Assembly (NCBI GenBank): GCA_024103005.1
Contig: JAGFJA010000007.1
Span: 186,001 to 250,000 of the forward strand
Reading direction: 5' to 3'
Source of the DNA: Saprospiraceae bacterium
Lineage (GTDB): Bacteria > Bacteroidota > Bacteroidia > Chitinophagales > Saprospiraceae
Length of the DNA: 64,000 nucleotides
This document shows, in pieces, positions 7,207 to 16,586 of the stretch (the stretch's first letter is position 1; each line of letters opens with the position of its first letter). Below the pieces are notes generated by a model. It worked only from the letters and a program-made list of their open reading frames with translations. It did no database searches and was not told the DNA's origin. The translations under genes were made by a program, and so were the position numbers.

Positions 7207-9162
7207 ATGGCAAACAATACCGATATCAGTAAATTAAGTTTTGCCGGCCTTTTAATTACATTGGGAATTGTTTACGGTGATATTGGTACTTCGCCCCTTT
7301 ATGTGATGGGAGCTGTTGCCAGTGGCGTAAAGATGTCTGAATTATTAGCTGTTGGTGCCGTTTCCTGTGTCATATGGACTCTGACGCTCACCACCACGGT
7401 AAAGTATGTTTTTATTACGCTTCGGGCAGATAACAAGGGGGAAGGTGGCATTTTTTCATTGTTTTCACTTGTCAAAAGACAGCGGAAATGGCTTATTATT
7501 ATTGCCATAATTGGAGGTGCCATGATGATGGCTGACGGAATTATTACACCCAGTATAACCGTATCATCGGCCATAGATGCGTTGAAAATATACAATGAAG
7601 ATATTCCTACCATTCCAATTGTGATAGTTATTCTAGCTGCTTTGTTTTTTATTCAGCAATTTGGAACTGATTTTATCGGGAAGTTTTTTGGGCCAATCAT
7701 GCTGATTTGGTTTACAATGATTGGTGTATTGGGAGCCTTACAAGTAGTTGATTTTCCGATTATTTTAAAAGCATTTAATCCATATTATGCCATTGAGGTT
7801 CTTAAAGATAATCCGAAAGGAATCACTCTTTTGGGTGCAATCTTCCTTTGTACTACCGGTGCAGAAGCACTCTATAGCGACCTGGGACACTGTGGCAGAA
7901 AAAATATTCAGATTTCTTGGATTTATGTAAAGGCATGCCTGATATTGAATTATCTGGGGCAGGGCTCTTATCTGCTAAGACATGTTAACCAGGAGTTTAA
8001 TCAGAGCGTATTTTATGCCCTTATGCCTAATTGGTTTTTGCCTGCAGGTATTATCATAGCTACACTAGCCTCTATTGTAGCCAGTCAGGCTCTTATTTCA
8101 GGTTCATTTACACTGGTATCGGAAGGTATTTCACTCAATTTGTTTCCCAAACTTACGGTGCAATATCCATCTAACATCAAGGGTCAGCTTTATATTCCTC
8201 TGATAAATACACTTTTCTTCTTTGGTTGTGTAGCTGTTGTTTTGTTTTTCCAGGACCCACTTGCAATGGAATCAGCGTATGGTCTGGCTATTACCTTTAC
8301 GATGCTAATGACTACCATCCTGCTTTATTATTATATGAATCTGAAAAGGGTCAATCCTGTTTTTAAATATGGTATTACCGGCTTATTTGCAGGTATTGAG
8401 TTAGTTTTTCTATTTGCTAATGTCAGCAAGATCTGGCATGGCGGTTATGTGACTTTAATTATTGCCGGAATCATAATTTTTCTGAATATTATCTGGATCA
8501 GAGCATACATTATCAAAAGCAGGCACACTCAATTTGTTAAATTATTGCATTATGATGATCAGCTTACCTCTTTATCCAAAGACTTGACTTATCCTAAGTT
8601 TGCGACCCACCTCGTTTATCTTACCAAATCGAATGTAGAGGATGAAGTTGAGAAAAGCATCCTTTACAGTATCCTGCAAAAACAGCCAAAACGGGCAGAT
8701 TGTTATTGGCTAATCCATGTCCAGGTGGTGGAAGATCCATTCAGGATGGATTATCATGTCAATTCACTTATCAAGGATGATATTATTAGAGTGACATTTT
8801 ATCTGGGCTTCCGGGTACAGCAAAGAATCAGCGTTTTTCTGAGACAGGTAGTTACCGATATGCTCCAAAAAGGAGAATTGAAATTTACTGAAAAGTATCA
8901 TTTTATGAAAGAATCGAATGGTGTAGGAGATTTTCAGTTTATTTACCTGGAAGACGTTTTGTCCTATGAAAGTGAAGAGAAGTTTTTAGAGAAATTTATC
9001 CTAAGTGCCCAAATAGCTATTAAGAAATGGACAGCCAGCCCTGAGAGGTGGTTTGGATTGGATACTTCGGTAGTTCACGCAGAGAAGGTACCACTTATAA
9101 TTAGACCGATCAGTGGTATTTCACTCAGAAGGCTGGATAAACCTTTTGTGGAAGAACATTAA
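7207..9162 (+). CDS. kup: Kup-type potassium uptake transporter
   Basis: A 651-residue Kup/HAK/KUP-family potassium-proton symporter of the inner membrane. The N-terminus has the diagnostic YGDIGTSPLYV block and LRADNKGEGGIFSL, followed by about twelve membrane helices to around residue 440. The remaining 210 residues are a soluble cytoplasmic tail, as is usual in the family. Length is normal. It is the third gene of the lysK-elaA-kup unit, 11 bases after the acetyltransferase. Its stop overlaps the stop of the facing methyltransferase gene by four bases. The reason for its coupling to lysK is unknown. Confidence 0.96.
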   Translation: MANNTDISKLSFAGLLITLGIVYGDIGTSPLYVMGAVASGVKMSELLAVGAVSCVIWTLTLTTTVKYVFITLRADNKGEGGIFSLFSLVKRQRKWLIIIAIIGGAMMMADGIITPSITVSSAIDALKIYNEDIPTIPIVIVILAALFFIQQFGTDFIGKFFGPIMLIWFTMIGVLGALQVVDFPIILKAFNPYYAIEVLKDNPKGITLLGAIFLCTTGAEALYSDLGHCGRKNIQISWIYVKACLILNYLGQGSYLLRHVNQEFNQSVFYALMPNWFLPAGIIIATLASIVASQALISGSFTLVSEGISLNLFPKLTVQYPSNIKGQLYIPLINTLFFFGCVAVVLFFQDPLAMESAYGLAITFTMLMTTILLYYYMNLKRVNPVFKYGITGLFAGIELVFLFANVSKIWHGGYVTLIIAGIIIFLNIIWIRAYIIKSRHTQFVKLLHYDDQLTSLSKDLTYPKFATHLVYLTKSNVEDEVEKSILYSILQKQPKRADCYWLIHVQVVEDPFRMDYHVNSLIKDDIIRVTFYLGFRVQQRISVFLRQVVTDMLQKGELKFTEKYHFMKESNGVGDFQFIYLEDVLSYESEEKFLEKFILSAQIAIKKWTASPERWFGLDTSVVHAEKVPLIIRPISGISLRRLDKPFVEEH

Positions 9163-9980
9163 TGCTTCTTCAGGATGATCACATCCTGAAAGTCATTATT
9201 TTCTTGCTGAGCCTCATTTTGCCAATATCCTTTTTCGGTCAATTCTACCGAAAAGCCATAATGCTCAGCTAGCCGACGGATGTAACTAAGACGATATGCT
9301 ACATTGGCCGAACGTACCCGGACGTCCATCAATAAATAATGACCCCGGTCATAAGGAAAGGAAAAACGTTGGTTGGCTGGTGAATAATCCTCATCCACGA
9401 TGAAAAAAGTTGCAAATAGCTTTCCTCCTTGCTTAATGACCCTCGATGCCTCTTTGATGTAGTTATCTACTTCTGTATCTATCATATGAGTAAATACGGA
9501 AATGGCAAAAATAAAGTCAAATGAATGATCCGGATAATCAAAACGATATCGTGTAGCGTCAATTCCACTGGATTTATAAAGATCATTGTTAAGATCAATG
9601 TATTTGAAGTTAAAATTTGGATATTTTTTCTGAATATTATCCCGGCACCATTTAACTCCTTGAAATACAGCATCAAATCCTTCGTATTTACCACTTGACA
9701 GATATTGGGTTAGGGGAAGAGCCATCCTTCCTATCCCACTGCCTATGTCTAAAACAGAATGATCTGGTTGTAGTCCACCATCATTTACAAATCTGTCCAG
9801 CCAATACCTGCCAACTTTCAAAAAATCTCCTCGTCCGGTATAGATAAGACCTTCAGGCGGTACCAATTGATTTCTTTTACGGAAAATATCTTTAGGTAAG
9901 TAAACAAGGCGACGTGCTAATAGTCTGAGTTGTGGCGGAAGTTTATAATATATCCTACGTAAAAGATTCTCCTGTATCAA
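9159..9980 (-). CDS. Class I SAM-dependent methyltransferase
   Basis: A 273-residue protein with a Rossmann-type methyltransferase domain. Motif I is VLDIGSGIGRMAL at about 76-88, an acidic post-I loop is near FKYIDLNNDLY, and FDFIFAISVFTHM followed by IKQGGKLFATFF matches the later motifs. The N-terminal 50 residues are basic and may contact nucleic acid or membrane. The substrate is unknown. No ATG is available before the motif region; the start is the TTG at 9980, five bases after the stop of the MCE gene, which suggests one transcript with it. It ends tail-to-tail with kup with a four-base overlap. Confidence 0.85.
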   Translation of the reverse strand: MIQENLLRRIYYKLPPQLRLLARRLVYLPKDIFRKRNQLVPPEGLIYTGRGDFLKVGRYWLDRFVNDGGLQPDHSVLDIGSGIGRMALPLTQYLSSGKYEGFDAVFQGVKWCRDNIQKKYPNFNFKYIDLNNDLYKSSGIDATRYRFDYPDHSFDFIFAISVFTHMIDTEVDNYIKEASRVIKQGGKLFATFFIVDEDYSPANQRFSFPYDRGHYLLMDVRVRSANVAYRLSYIRRLAEHYGFSVELTEKGYWQNEAQQENNDFQDVIILKKH

Positions 9981-9985
9981 AGCAA

Positions 9986-11080
9986 TTAATTTTGACCGGA
10001 GGTATCTCTTTGTTCAAGCAGAGATTTGGCAGGATCGTTTTCAGGAATATTATAATCTTTTTGTTTCTTCCCGAATACACTGACGTGAACATATCTTTTA
10101 GGGTTGAGCCTCAAATCTTGCATCAGTAAGTCTAATTGCTTGGAAGTTCTTTCCAGGTTGAGGTAAAGGTCGTCGTCGTTGATTAGTTTACCCAGGGTGC
10201 CATTGCCCTTATTTACCTTGGTAAGGATGCCGGAAAGGTCGGCAATAGCATGATTGGCACCGTCCAGGGTGCTTTTCAACTCTGTCATCCTGGTATTTAA
10301 GGTGGTTATTGCAGTATTACCGTTTTGTATGGTCTGGTCGATGGAAGAATTTTTCAGTTGGCCGGAAAACGCATTTATATTTTCGAGAAGTTCAGCAATT
10401 TCCTTGTTTTTCTTGTTTATATTGCCTGTGATACCGTTGAGGTTTGCAAAGGTTGCCTGAAGATTGGCGTTGGAGCCGGCTAAGAGTATATTCAGTTGAT
10501 TGGTAATTAGCTGGAGATTAGCTATGGTTTTTTGTAAATTAGCTAATGCTAAGCCAATTCCCTGACTGTGGTCCATATTTTTAAAATAAACGGACAATGT
10601 ATCTATTACGCCTCCGACGCCATTCTGGACCTGTGTCATATATTTATTGATTTCTGAGGGGTCGCCTAACATAGAGGCGAGTGTTCCTTTTGTTCTACCT
10701 TTCAGGAAATCTCCACTTTGGGCAAGATCATTCAAGGCGCTGACTTCATATACCATATTGATGGCTTTAGCACCCATCATCCCTACATCTGTTATTTCAA
10801 CGACAGTAGATTTGGGTACTTTAATATCTTTTCGGACTTCCAGTTCTACCTCTACCAGTTGCGGATTGCTCGGTTTCAGAAAGATATCTACTACTGTACC
10901 TACCTGGAAGCCGTGGATTAAAACGGGTGTACCGACATTGAGTTTGTTTACATCTGTATAGTCCACGTAAAATGTCTGTTTTGAAGAGAACACATTTTGA
11001 CCTTTCAAAAATTTTAGGCCGAAAATGACGACAGCAAGGGCTATTAATGCCAGTAAACCAATTTTAACTTCTTTCTTCAT
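9986..11080 (-). CDS. MCE/MlaD-family lipid-transport protein
   Basis: A 364-residue single-pass protein: a membrane helix at about 6-24, an MCE domain at about 35-115 (TPVLIHGFQVGTV, with the PS-N-P insertion usual in the family), then a long helical region of about 130-330 with heptad-like Asn, Leu and Ile spacing. MCE proteins form periplasmic rings and tunnels that carry lipids between the two membranes with an MlaE-type permease and MlaF ATPase. Neither partner is in the visible neighbourhood, so they must be encoded elsewhere. The start is an ATG at 11080; the next gene starts five bases after its stop. Confidence 0.9.
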   Translation of the reverse strand: MKKEVKIGLLALIALAVVIFGLKFLKGQNVFSSKQTFYVDYTDVNKLNVGTPVLIHGFQVGTVVDIFLKPSNPQLVEVELEVRKDIKVPKSTVVEITDVGMMGAKAINMVYEVSALNDLAQSGDFLKGRTKGTLASMLGDPSEINKYMTQVQNGVGGVIDTLSVYFKNMDHSQGIGLALANLQKTIANLQLITNQLNILLAGSNANLQATFANLNGITGNINKKNKEIAELLENINAFSGQLKNSSIDQTIQNGNTAITTLNTRMTELKSTLDGANHAIADLSGILTKVNKGNGTLGKLINDDDLYLNLERTSKQLDLLMQDLRLNPKRYVHVSVFGKKQKDYNIPENDPAKSLLEQRDTSGQN

Positions 11081-11216
11081 ATCGTCAGTTTAGAGACTTC
11101 TTTCTTTGTTGAGTTTCGGATAAAATAAATATCATAAATGAATGGGCAAAACTAAGTAAAAAATACAGGTATTTGATAATTTTTAACGTAAATAAGGGAC
11201 GATGGGATTTGGATAG

Positions 11217-12005
11217 TTATTTTTCATGCATTTTACGGATCGATTGTGAGAGTAATTGGTAGATATCTTTCAGATTACTCCGGTTGTCTAGTTGGGACAA
11301 ATGCTTTTCTATAACACGTTTATCATTGCGTATTGCCGGGCCTGTCTGTGCATCATACGGAGACATGAGTTTTAGTTTTTCGATGGTTTCATGGATGAGG
11401 GGCAACAGAAATTCAAATTTTAATTGATGGCTTTTTAGCCATGAGTCAGCTTCTGCCAGAAGGTGATTGGTAAAGTTGTTGGCTATCACGGCAGCGATAT
11501 GAAGTGAAAGTCTTTGAGCATCAGAGATAGGATGCACCCAATCAGTAAGCTCGTGAGCCCACGCAGAGGTAAGTTTTAAATTTTCTTCATTATTAGCTGC
11601 AATGAATACAGGAATTTCACTCCAGGACACTTCTTTCCCGGCAGAGAAGGTCTGGAGAGGATATAAAGAACCGAAATTATTCAAACCTGCATTCCCTAAC
11701 ACGTCTATATTGACAGAGCCGGCGGTATGAAGCATCAGGTGTGGGTAGTCGGAATATTTCCCTGCCACGTCCTGAATGGAATCGTCTGATACCGCGATTA
11801 TGGATGTGCCTATTTCAGGATTGAATTGTTCAGGTCCGAAAAATTTAACTTTATCCGACAGTGCTTCAAAAATTGATCGTTGGCTATTGCTGCGGGCGAC
11901 AATATTAATTTTATGACATTTCGCACTGAAAGCAAAGCGACGAGCGAGGTGATAGGCTACATTTCCTGAGCCGATTATTTGAATATGATCATGCGGCGCG
12001 GGCAC
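11217..12005 (-). CDS. Rossmann-fold and DUF2520 oxidoreductase-like protein
   Basis: A 262-residue protein with an N-terminal NAD(P)-binding fold (IIGSGNVAYHLARRF at about 10-24; AVSDDSIQ further on) and a C-terminal all-helical DUF2520 domain (about 135-255) that contains NNFTNHLLAEA and PLIHETIEKL. The layout resembles pyrroline-5-carboxylate reductase and F420-type oxidoreductases, but the reaction is not known. The start is a GTG at 12005, giving a 17-base overlap with the end of ccmF, so it is probably translated from the ccm transcript. The link to cytochrome c assembly is only positional. Confidence 0.85.
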   Translation of the reverse strand: MPAPHDHIQIIGSGNVAYHLARRFAFSAKCHKINIVARSNSQRSIFEALSDKVKFFGPEQFNPEIGTSIIAVSDDSIQDVAGKYSDYPHLMLHTAGSVNIDVLGNAGLNNFGSLYPLQTFSAGKEVSWSEIPVFIAANNEENLKLTSAWAHELTDWVHPISDAQRLSLHIAAVIANNFTNHLLAEADSWLKSHQLKFEFLLPLIHETIEKLKLMSPYDAQTGPAIRNDKRVIEKHLSQLDNRSNLKDIYQLLSQSIRKMHEK

Positions 12006-14808
12006 TTTTAACTTTCGATTTTAATTTGGGTAAAATGCTCCAACCCAAACCTACCATCATCATAAGAGAGCCGAGCCAGAAAAAGTTGATTCCGGGAAAT
12101 TCAACCGCCTCCAATACAATATAATCAGATCTGGTAGAGTTCTCTGCTACTTTAAGCGGAATATTTTTATTCAATCCATTGATTACATTATATTCGAATG
12201 AAGCTGTCTCTGTGTCCGGATTAATTCTGATCATGGCAATCAGTGCATTTGCGTCAGCCAGATAAACCTTGTCACTTCTGGAAGAATTTCCAATTATTTC
12301 AAAACTTGGATTTCCAATTATTTTCCCGGTTTCATCTGTCAGAACACCTGAAACGATAATCTTTTTCGGATCTTTGTCTGCCATTTTAAACTGCTTAAAG
12401 ATCATCTTTTTACCACCGATTTCAAAATGTTCACCAGGTTTGAGTGTTAAACTATGTGTATTGACATTAGATTTGTCAAAAAGGGGCTTGAAAATGTCAG
12501 GGTGCAGTTCTATTTTAGTTGAAAGATCATTGATTTGAGCGCCGTAATTTAAAAGCAATTCTTTTCTAAGGACAATCATCGGCTGTACTTTGTACAAGGT
12601 GTCGTCTTTCATATTGCCTACCTCCAGGTCCACACTTATTGCGATATCTCCGGGTTCCGGCGTATAGTTTTTGTTTTTTGGATCTAAGTGAATATCACCT
12701 GCCTTAATAAATATTTTTCTGGCAAAAACAGTATCGTGACTATTGACCGTATAGTTTTCAAACTTAAGGCTGTCTTCTTTCTCTTTAGCCTGCTCGGCAT
12801 TGATTTCTTCCGGAGGTAAGGATGCGATATGCACATAAATATCCTTGGTTAGCGTCCTGAGAGTGGATGGGTTACTGGCTGCTACCTTTGAGAAATCCCT
12901 TTCATAGACGACATTTGGTCTGAGGTTAAAGTGTTCTGTCTTTTGTCCGTTTTTATCTAATTTGACAAAACTCAAATTAAAAGTGCGGTTATTATCGAAA
13001 ATTGTATCACCGTGATAAGTCACCTCGTATCCGCTCATAGTCATCGGTGCATCTTTTATCAGGAGCACATTTCTACCAAGATCTTCGTCAGCTATCATAC
13101 CTTTTTGTGTAAAAGGATTGGTAGAAATGAATCTTTTATTCAATCCTGAACCTATAATCCCTATAAGCATAAGTCCGTAACCCATGTGTGCAATGACACT
13201 TCCGGCCTGCCGGGGTTTCTTTCTGAGAAATTTAATCAGATAGTAAAGATTGGCGAAGAAGGTGAAAACACCTGCTCCGAAGAATAGAAAATATTGCCAG
13301 GATGGAATCTGGATAAAGAAGGTAGCTATCCAGCTAAATAAAATAGCCAATGCCAGGAATATGCTCATATTGATGAGGAAAGCCTTTGCTTTGACTGAAA
13401 AATTCTTTTCATTGTATCTTAAATAATAGGCAAATCCACTCAATAAAGCCACAAATATGGCAGTCCACAACTGAAATTTGTTATAATGAGCTATGGGATC
13501 CAGTGGAGCAGATCTGTGATATGAAGTGAGGTTTATATGAAATAATCCACCCCAGAAGTCCAATAATTTATTATATACCGGAATAGATGTCGTGAATGAG
13601 ATCAGGATTGAGGCAAAAATAAGGACTATAGACCCGATAAACATCCAGAACTCCCTGCTTGAAATGCTCTCTTCCTGCTTAATGTCGATGATTGATCCTG
13701 ATTTTTTGAAATATAAAATGACAAAAAATATCAAAAAGGACATAAAGAAGATGATGAGTTGCCACTCAAGACCCATCTCGGTAAATGCATGGGCTGATGA
13801 ATCCCCTAAGACACCACTTCTTGTGAGAAAGGTACTGAATAGAACCATGATAAAGGTCAAAGCATAAAACCAATAGGTACTTTTAACGGATCTGCCGGTA
13901 GAATTGGCGATGATGTTGGTATGAAGGCCGGCGATTAGGATAAGCCAGGGTACCAGAGACATGTTTTCAACCGGGTCCCATGCCCAATATCCGTTGAAAC
14001 TAAGAGCTTCATACGCCCATGCTGCACCTAAAAGTATGCCTAGTCCAAGGATAGCGCCGTTGATCAGAGCCCATGGCTGTACCGCTTTTAAAACTTCCTT
14101 ATGCCGCCCACTGATAAGCCCTCCAACTATAAAAGCAAATGGAACGGTACTCAATGCAAACCCTAAAAACAGGGTAGGAGGGTGGATTGTCATCCAGTAA
14201 TTCTGTAAAAGAACATTCATTCCCCTTCCTTCTATTACGGATAAATAGTCGGGTTTGGCGAAAATAGGGGCATCCATGACATCCCGCAAATAAACAAATG
14301 GTGAACTACCTATTTTAGTCACGGTCTCGCCGAAGGGAATATGGATACCGAATATCATGGTCAAAAGGAAGGCCTGTGCCATACATAGGACAGGTAAGGT
14401 CAGCGATTCCCATTCCTTTGTTTTGAAAATCATAACTACACCGATGACAGAATGCCACATAATCCAGAGAAGGAAACTGCCTTCCTGACCTTCCCAGAAG
14501 GCAGCCAGGATATATTGCATCGGAAGTTTGTCATTGACATGTGACCATACATAGAAGTATTCATAATAACTGTTGGCCATCATAAACAGCAACAGGATGA
14601 AGATGGAAAGGCAACTGAAGGCATGGACAAAATATGAATTCCTTGCCAGCTGCTTCCATTGATTGGCCACCGGAGCGTCATCCCGATGACGGTATGACCA
14701 TATATAACCAAATGCGGAAAGCAACGCAGTAACGAAGGCTCCTATAACAAGAGCGTGGCCAATGAGACCGAAGATTGGGTGTTCCCCAACATATTGAATT
14801 TGATCCAT
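11989..14808 (-). CDS. ccmF: CcmF-type cytochrome c haem lyase, long form
   Basis: A 939-residue inner-membrane protein that attaches haem to apocytochrome c with CcmE as haem donor. The family blocks are visible: WEGQEGSFLLWI at about 105-116, MTIHPPTLFLGF at about 206-217, and the haem-handling tryptophan-rich motif NGYWAWDPVENMSLVPWL at about 272-289. Membrane helices fill roughly residues 10-560. A long hydrophilic region of about 570-905 follows before a final membrane helix and a basic tail. Typical proteobacterial CcmF is about 650 residues, so the extra soluble region is distinctive, although Bacteroidota forms are often longer. It follows ccmE by 26 bases and overlaps the Rossmann/DUF2520 gene. 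Confidence 0.93.
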   Translation of the reverse strand: MDQIQYVGEHPIFGLIGHALVIGAFVTALLSAFGYIWSYRHRDDAPVANQWKQLARNSYFVHAFSCLSIFILLLFMMANSYYEYFYVWSHVNDKLPMQYILAAFWEGQEGSFLLWIMWHSVIGVVMIFKTKEWESLTLPVLCMAQAFLLTMIFGIHIPFGETVTKIGSSPFVYLRDVMDAPIFAKPDYLSVIEGRGMNVLLQNYWMTIHPPTLFLGFALSTVPFAFIVGGLISGRHKEVLKAVQPWALINGAILGLGILLGAAWAYEALSFNGYWAWDPVENMSLVPWLILIAGLHTNIIANSTGRSVKSTYWFYALTFIMVLFSTFLTRSGVLGDSSAHAFTEMGLEWQLIIFFMSFLIFFVILYFKKSGSIIDIKQEESISSREFWMFIGSIVLIFASILISFTTSIPVYNKLLDFWGGLFHINLTSYHRSAPLDPIAHYNKFQLWTAIFVALLSGFAYYLRYNEKNFSVKAKAFLINMSIFLALAILFSWIATFFIQIPSWQYFLFFGAGVFTFFANLYYLIKFLRKKPRQAGSVIAHMGYGLMLIGIIGSGLNKRFISTNPFTQKGMIADEDLGRNVLLIKDAPMTMSGYEVTYHGDTIFDNNRTFNLSFVKLDKNGQKTEHFNLRPNVVYERDFSKVAASNPSTLRTLTKDIYVHIASLPPEEINAEQAKEKEDSLKFENYTVNSHDTVFARKIFIKAGDIHLDPKNKNYTPEPGDIAISVDLEVGNMKDDTLYKVQPMIVLRKELLLNYGAQINDLSTKIELHPDIFKPLFDKSNVNTHSLTLKPGEHFEIGGKKMIFKQFKMADKDPKKIIVSGVLTDETGKIIGNPSFEIIGNSSRSDKVYLADANALIAMIRINPDTETASFEYNVINGLNKNIPLKVAENSTRSDYIVLEAVEFPGINFFWLGSLMMMVGLGWSILPKLKSKVKSARAA

Positions 14809-14834
14809 AGAAGATTAAGATTGAAAAGAAAGGA

Positions 14835-15230
14835 TCAAATCTCTTTTGATTTAATGTAAATTTCCTCGTCTTTGTATTTTGATGGACACTTCATGAGTAG
14901 GTCAGATGCCTCAAAATGCCCGTTTCTGTAACTGCCTGTTACAACTATTTGCTCAGACCTCTCAAAATCCTGCGGCTTTGCTGCCCGAAGGATAACTTTT
15001 TCTACCTCGCCTTGATTGTCAGTTATAAAGAAGGAGAAGTAGTTAGGATCTTTGGCGGGATTGTATTCCATTGGTTTTTCTTTAGCCAGGACCCCTACCA
15101 CTTTTGTCTTGACACCTGAATCTTTTGCCATTTGAAAGTTTCCATAGGTTGAAAGGTCTTTGCTGGCATATATCAACACCCCGATTGAACTCAGGATGAT
15201 TAGAATTAACAAAATCTGCATTTTTTTCAT
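14835..15230 (-). CDS. ccmE: CcmE haem chaperone, Cys-type (CxxxY)
   Basis: A 131-residue periplasmic haem chaperone of cytochrome c maturation, anchored by one membrane helix at about 5-22 and followed by an OB-fold domain (YFSFFITDNQGEVEKV; IVVTGSYRNGHFEASDLLMK). In the classical CcmE the covalent haem ligand is His in an HxxxY motif. Here the aligned position is cysteine: CPSKY at 115-119. Cys-type CcmE is known from archaea and sulfate reducers (the system I* variant). It lies 26 bases before ccmF, which supports the role. The identity is firm and the Cys replacement is directly visible. Confidence 0.93.
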   Translation of the reverse strand: MKKMQILLILIILSSIGVLIYASKDLSTYGNFQMAKDSGVKTKVVGVLAKEKPMEYNPAKDPNYFSFFITDNQGEVEKVILRAAKPQDFERSEQIVVTGSYRNGHFEASDLLMKCPSKYKDEEIYIKSKEI

Positions 15231-15461
15231 ATCAATAAATCGATTTAAAAAATTATTTCGGTTCGGAAGATGGTTGTGATTAGAATAAAATACCTTTAAA
15301 TTTTACCTTATTTATTAGCTTTTATTAGTTTGTATTCTATTTATCAATTTTGAGCTGAACAAAAATAATCTATATTCTATCAATACATTTTAATTGTGCA
15401 AAGCTATAAAAAAATAGGGAAATAAAGATATAATTTGCAATTTAATACGATGGTAAATGGA

Positions 15462-16409
15462 CTATCTTATTCTTTTTTGGCGAAGGAAATAAATGAGGCC
15501 GACTCCGATAATAATCGAGAATATAATGATATAAAAAGCTGTAAAATTACTTTCTGCAAAGGGTAACTTGACATTCATTCCATAGAAGCCTGTTATGATG
15601 GTAGGTACCATGAGCATAATTGTCACAAAGGTAAGTCGCTGGATATCGACATTCATATTGTTGGAAATAATGCTGGCAAATGCTTCCATGGTGCTGCCGG
15701 TAATGACGGCATAGATATTGGCCATTTCAAGGGCCTGACTGTTGTCGATGATCAAGTCTTCGTATATTTCTTCCAGTTCTTCATTTAGCCCCAAGCCTAA
15801 AAAGTCAATCCTTTTCATTTTCATTTTAAGTAACTCATTGGCTTTTAATGAATTGACAAAATAAACGAGACTTTTTTCTATTCTGAGCATCTGCCACAAT
15901 TCACTATTTCTGGAGGAGTCATACAATTCCTGCTCGAGCAGATTTCTTTTCAGATTTAATTTCTTCAGACAGGAAATAAACCGATATACATTTTGTTCAA
16001 GTATCTGTAAAATGAAGTGTTGTATGTTGGCAGGGTTGAAATTTTTAATCTTATCTTCCAAAAACAGCTCAAGGACGGGATTCTCATGAGCGCAAATGGT
16101 AATCACGCTTTCAGGACTAAAGATAATACCAATAGGAATGGTAATATATATAGATTCGTTTTCCTTGTCTGTTTCATTGAGGATGGGTGAGTTCATGACA
16201 ATAAGTCGTACAGGCCCTTCTTTTTCGTAACGCGACCTTTCGTCGATGTCTAACGGGTCGGTAAAAAAGTCAAGCGGTATATTCAGACGGTCAGATAATG
16301 CTTCCAACTCATCATGTGAGAAAGGAGGTTCAATATTGATCCAACAGTGTACCGTATAATCCGGCAACTCGATCAATGCTCCGTGTTGCTTGGTATAATA
16401 TCGAATCAT
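15462..16409 (-). CDS. corA: CorA-family magnesium/divalent-cation transporter
   Basis: A 315-residue CorA-family channel. The N-terminal two thirds are a soluble cytoplasmic domain with long helices; two membrane helices lie at about 258-275 and 290-309. The signature YGMN of the pore is at 276-279 between them, followed by a short acidic loop (FAESNF). The tail RQKRIR is basic, as expected on the cytoplasmic side. It carries Mg2+ or a related cation into the cell. It is a single-gene unit with a good promoter on the minus strand at 16461-16492 and diverges from the DUF697 gene. Confidence 0.94.
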   Translation of the reverse strand: MIRYYTKQHGALIELPDYTVHCWINIEPPFSHDELEALSDRLNIPLDFFTDPLDIDERSRYEKEGPVRLIVMNSPILNETDKENESIYITIPIGIIFSPESVITICAHENPVLELFLEDKIKNFNPANIQHFILQILEQNVYRFISCLKKLNLKRNLLEQELYDSSRNSELWQMLRIEKSLVYFVNSLKANELLKMKMKRIDFLGLGLNEELEEIYEDLIIDNSQALEMANIYAVITGSTMEAFASIISNNMNVDIQRLTFVTIMLMVPTIITGFYGMNVKLPFAESNFTAFYIIIFSIIIGVGLIYFLRQKRIR

Positions 16410-16460
16410 GTGAGTCGGGGTCCATTTACACTGTTTTAGTTAACAATTTTAATTTCGGTG

Positions 16461-16492
16461 CAAATGTACATTTATTGTCAAAAGATTCCAAA
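16461..16492 (-). promoter_or_regulatory. Bacteroidota-type promoter for corA
   Basis: Read on the minus strand: TTTG (16492-16489), 20 bases, TACATTTG (16468-16461). The spacing and both boxes match the Bacteroidota consensus, about 52 bases before the corA start codon. Confidence 0.7.
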
Positions 16493-16586
16493 AAAAGAAA
16501 TTTATATCGTCTATTTCAACAGATTGGTCGAAATGGTGAAACGATGTATTGACTATATTTTGTTATGTGTATAAAAAAGTAAAAAT

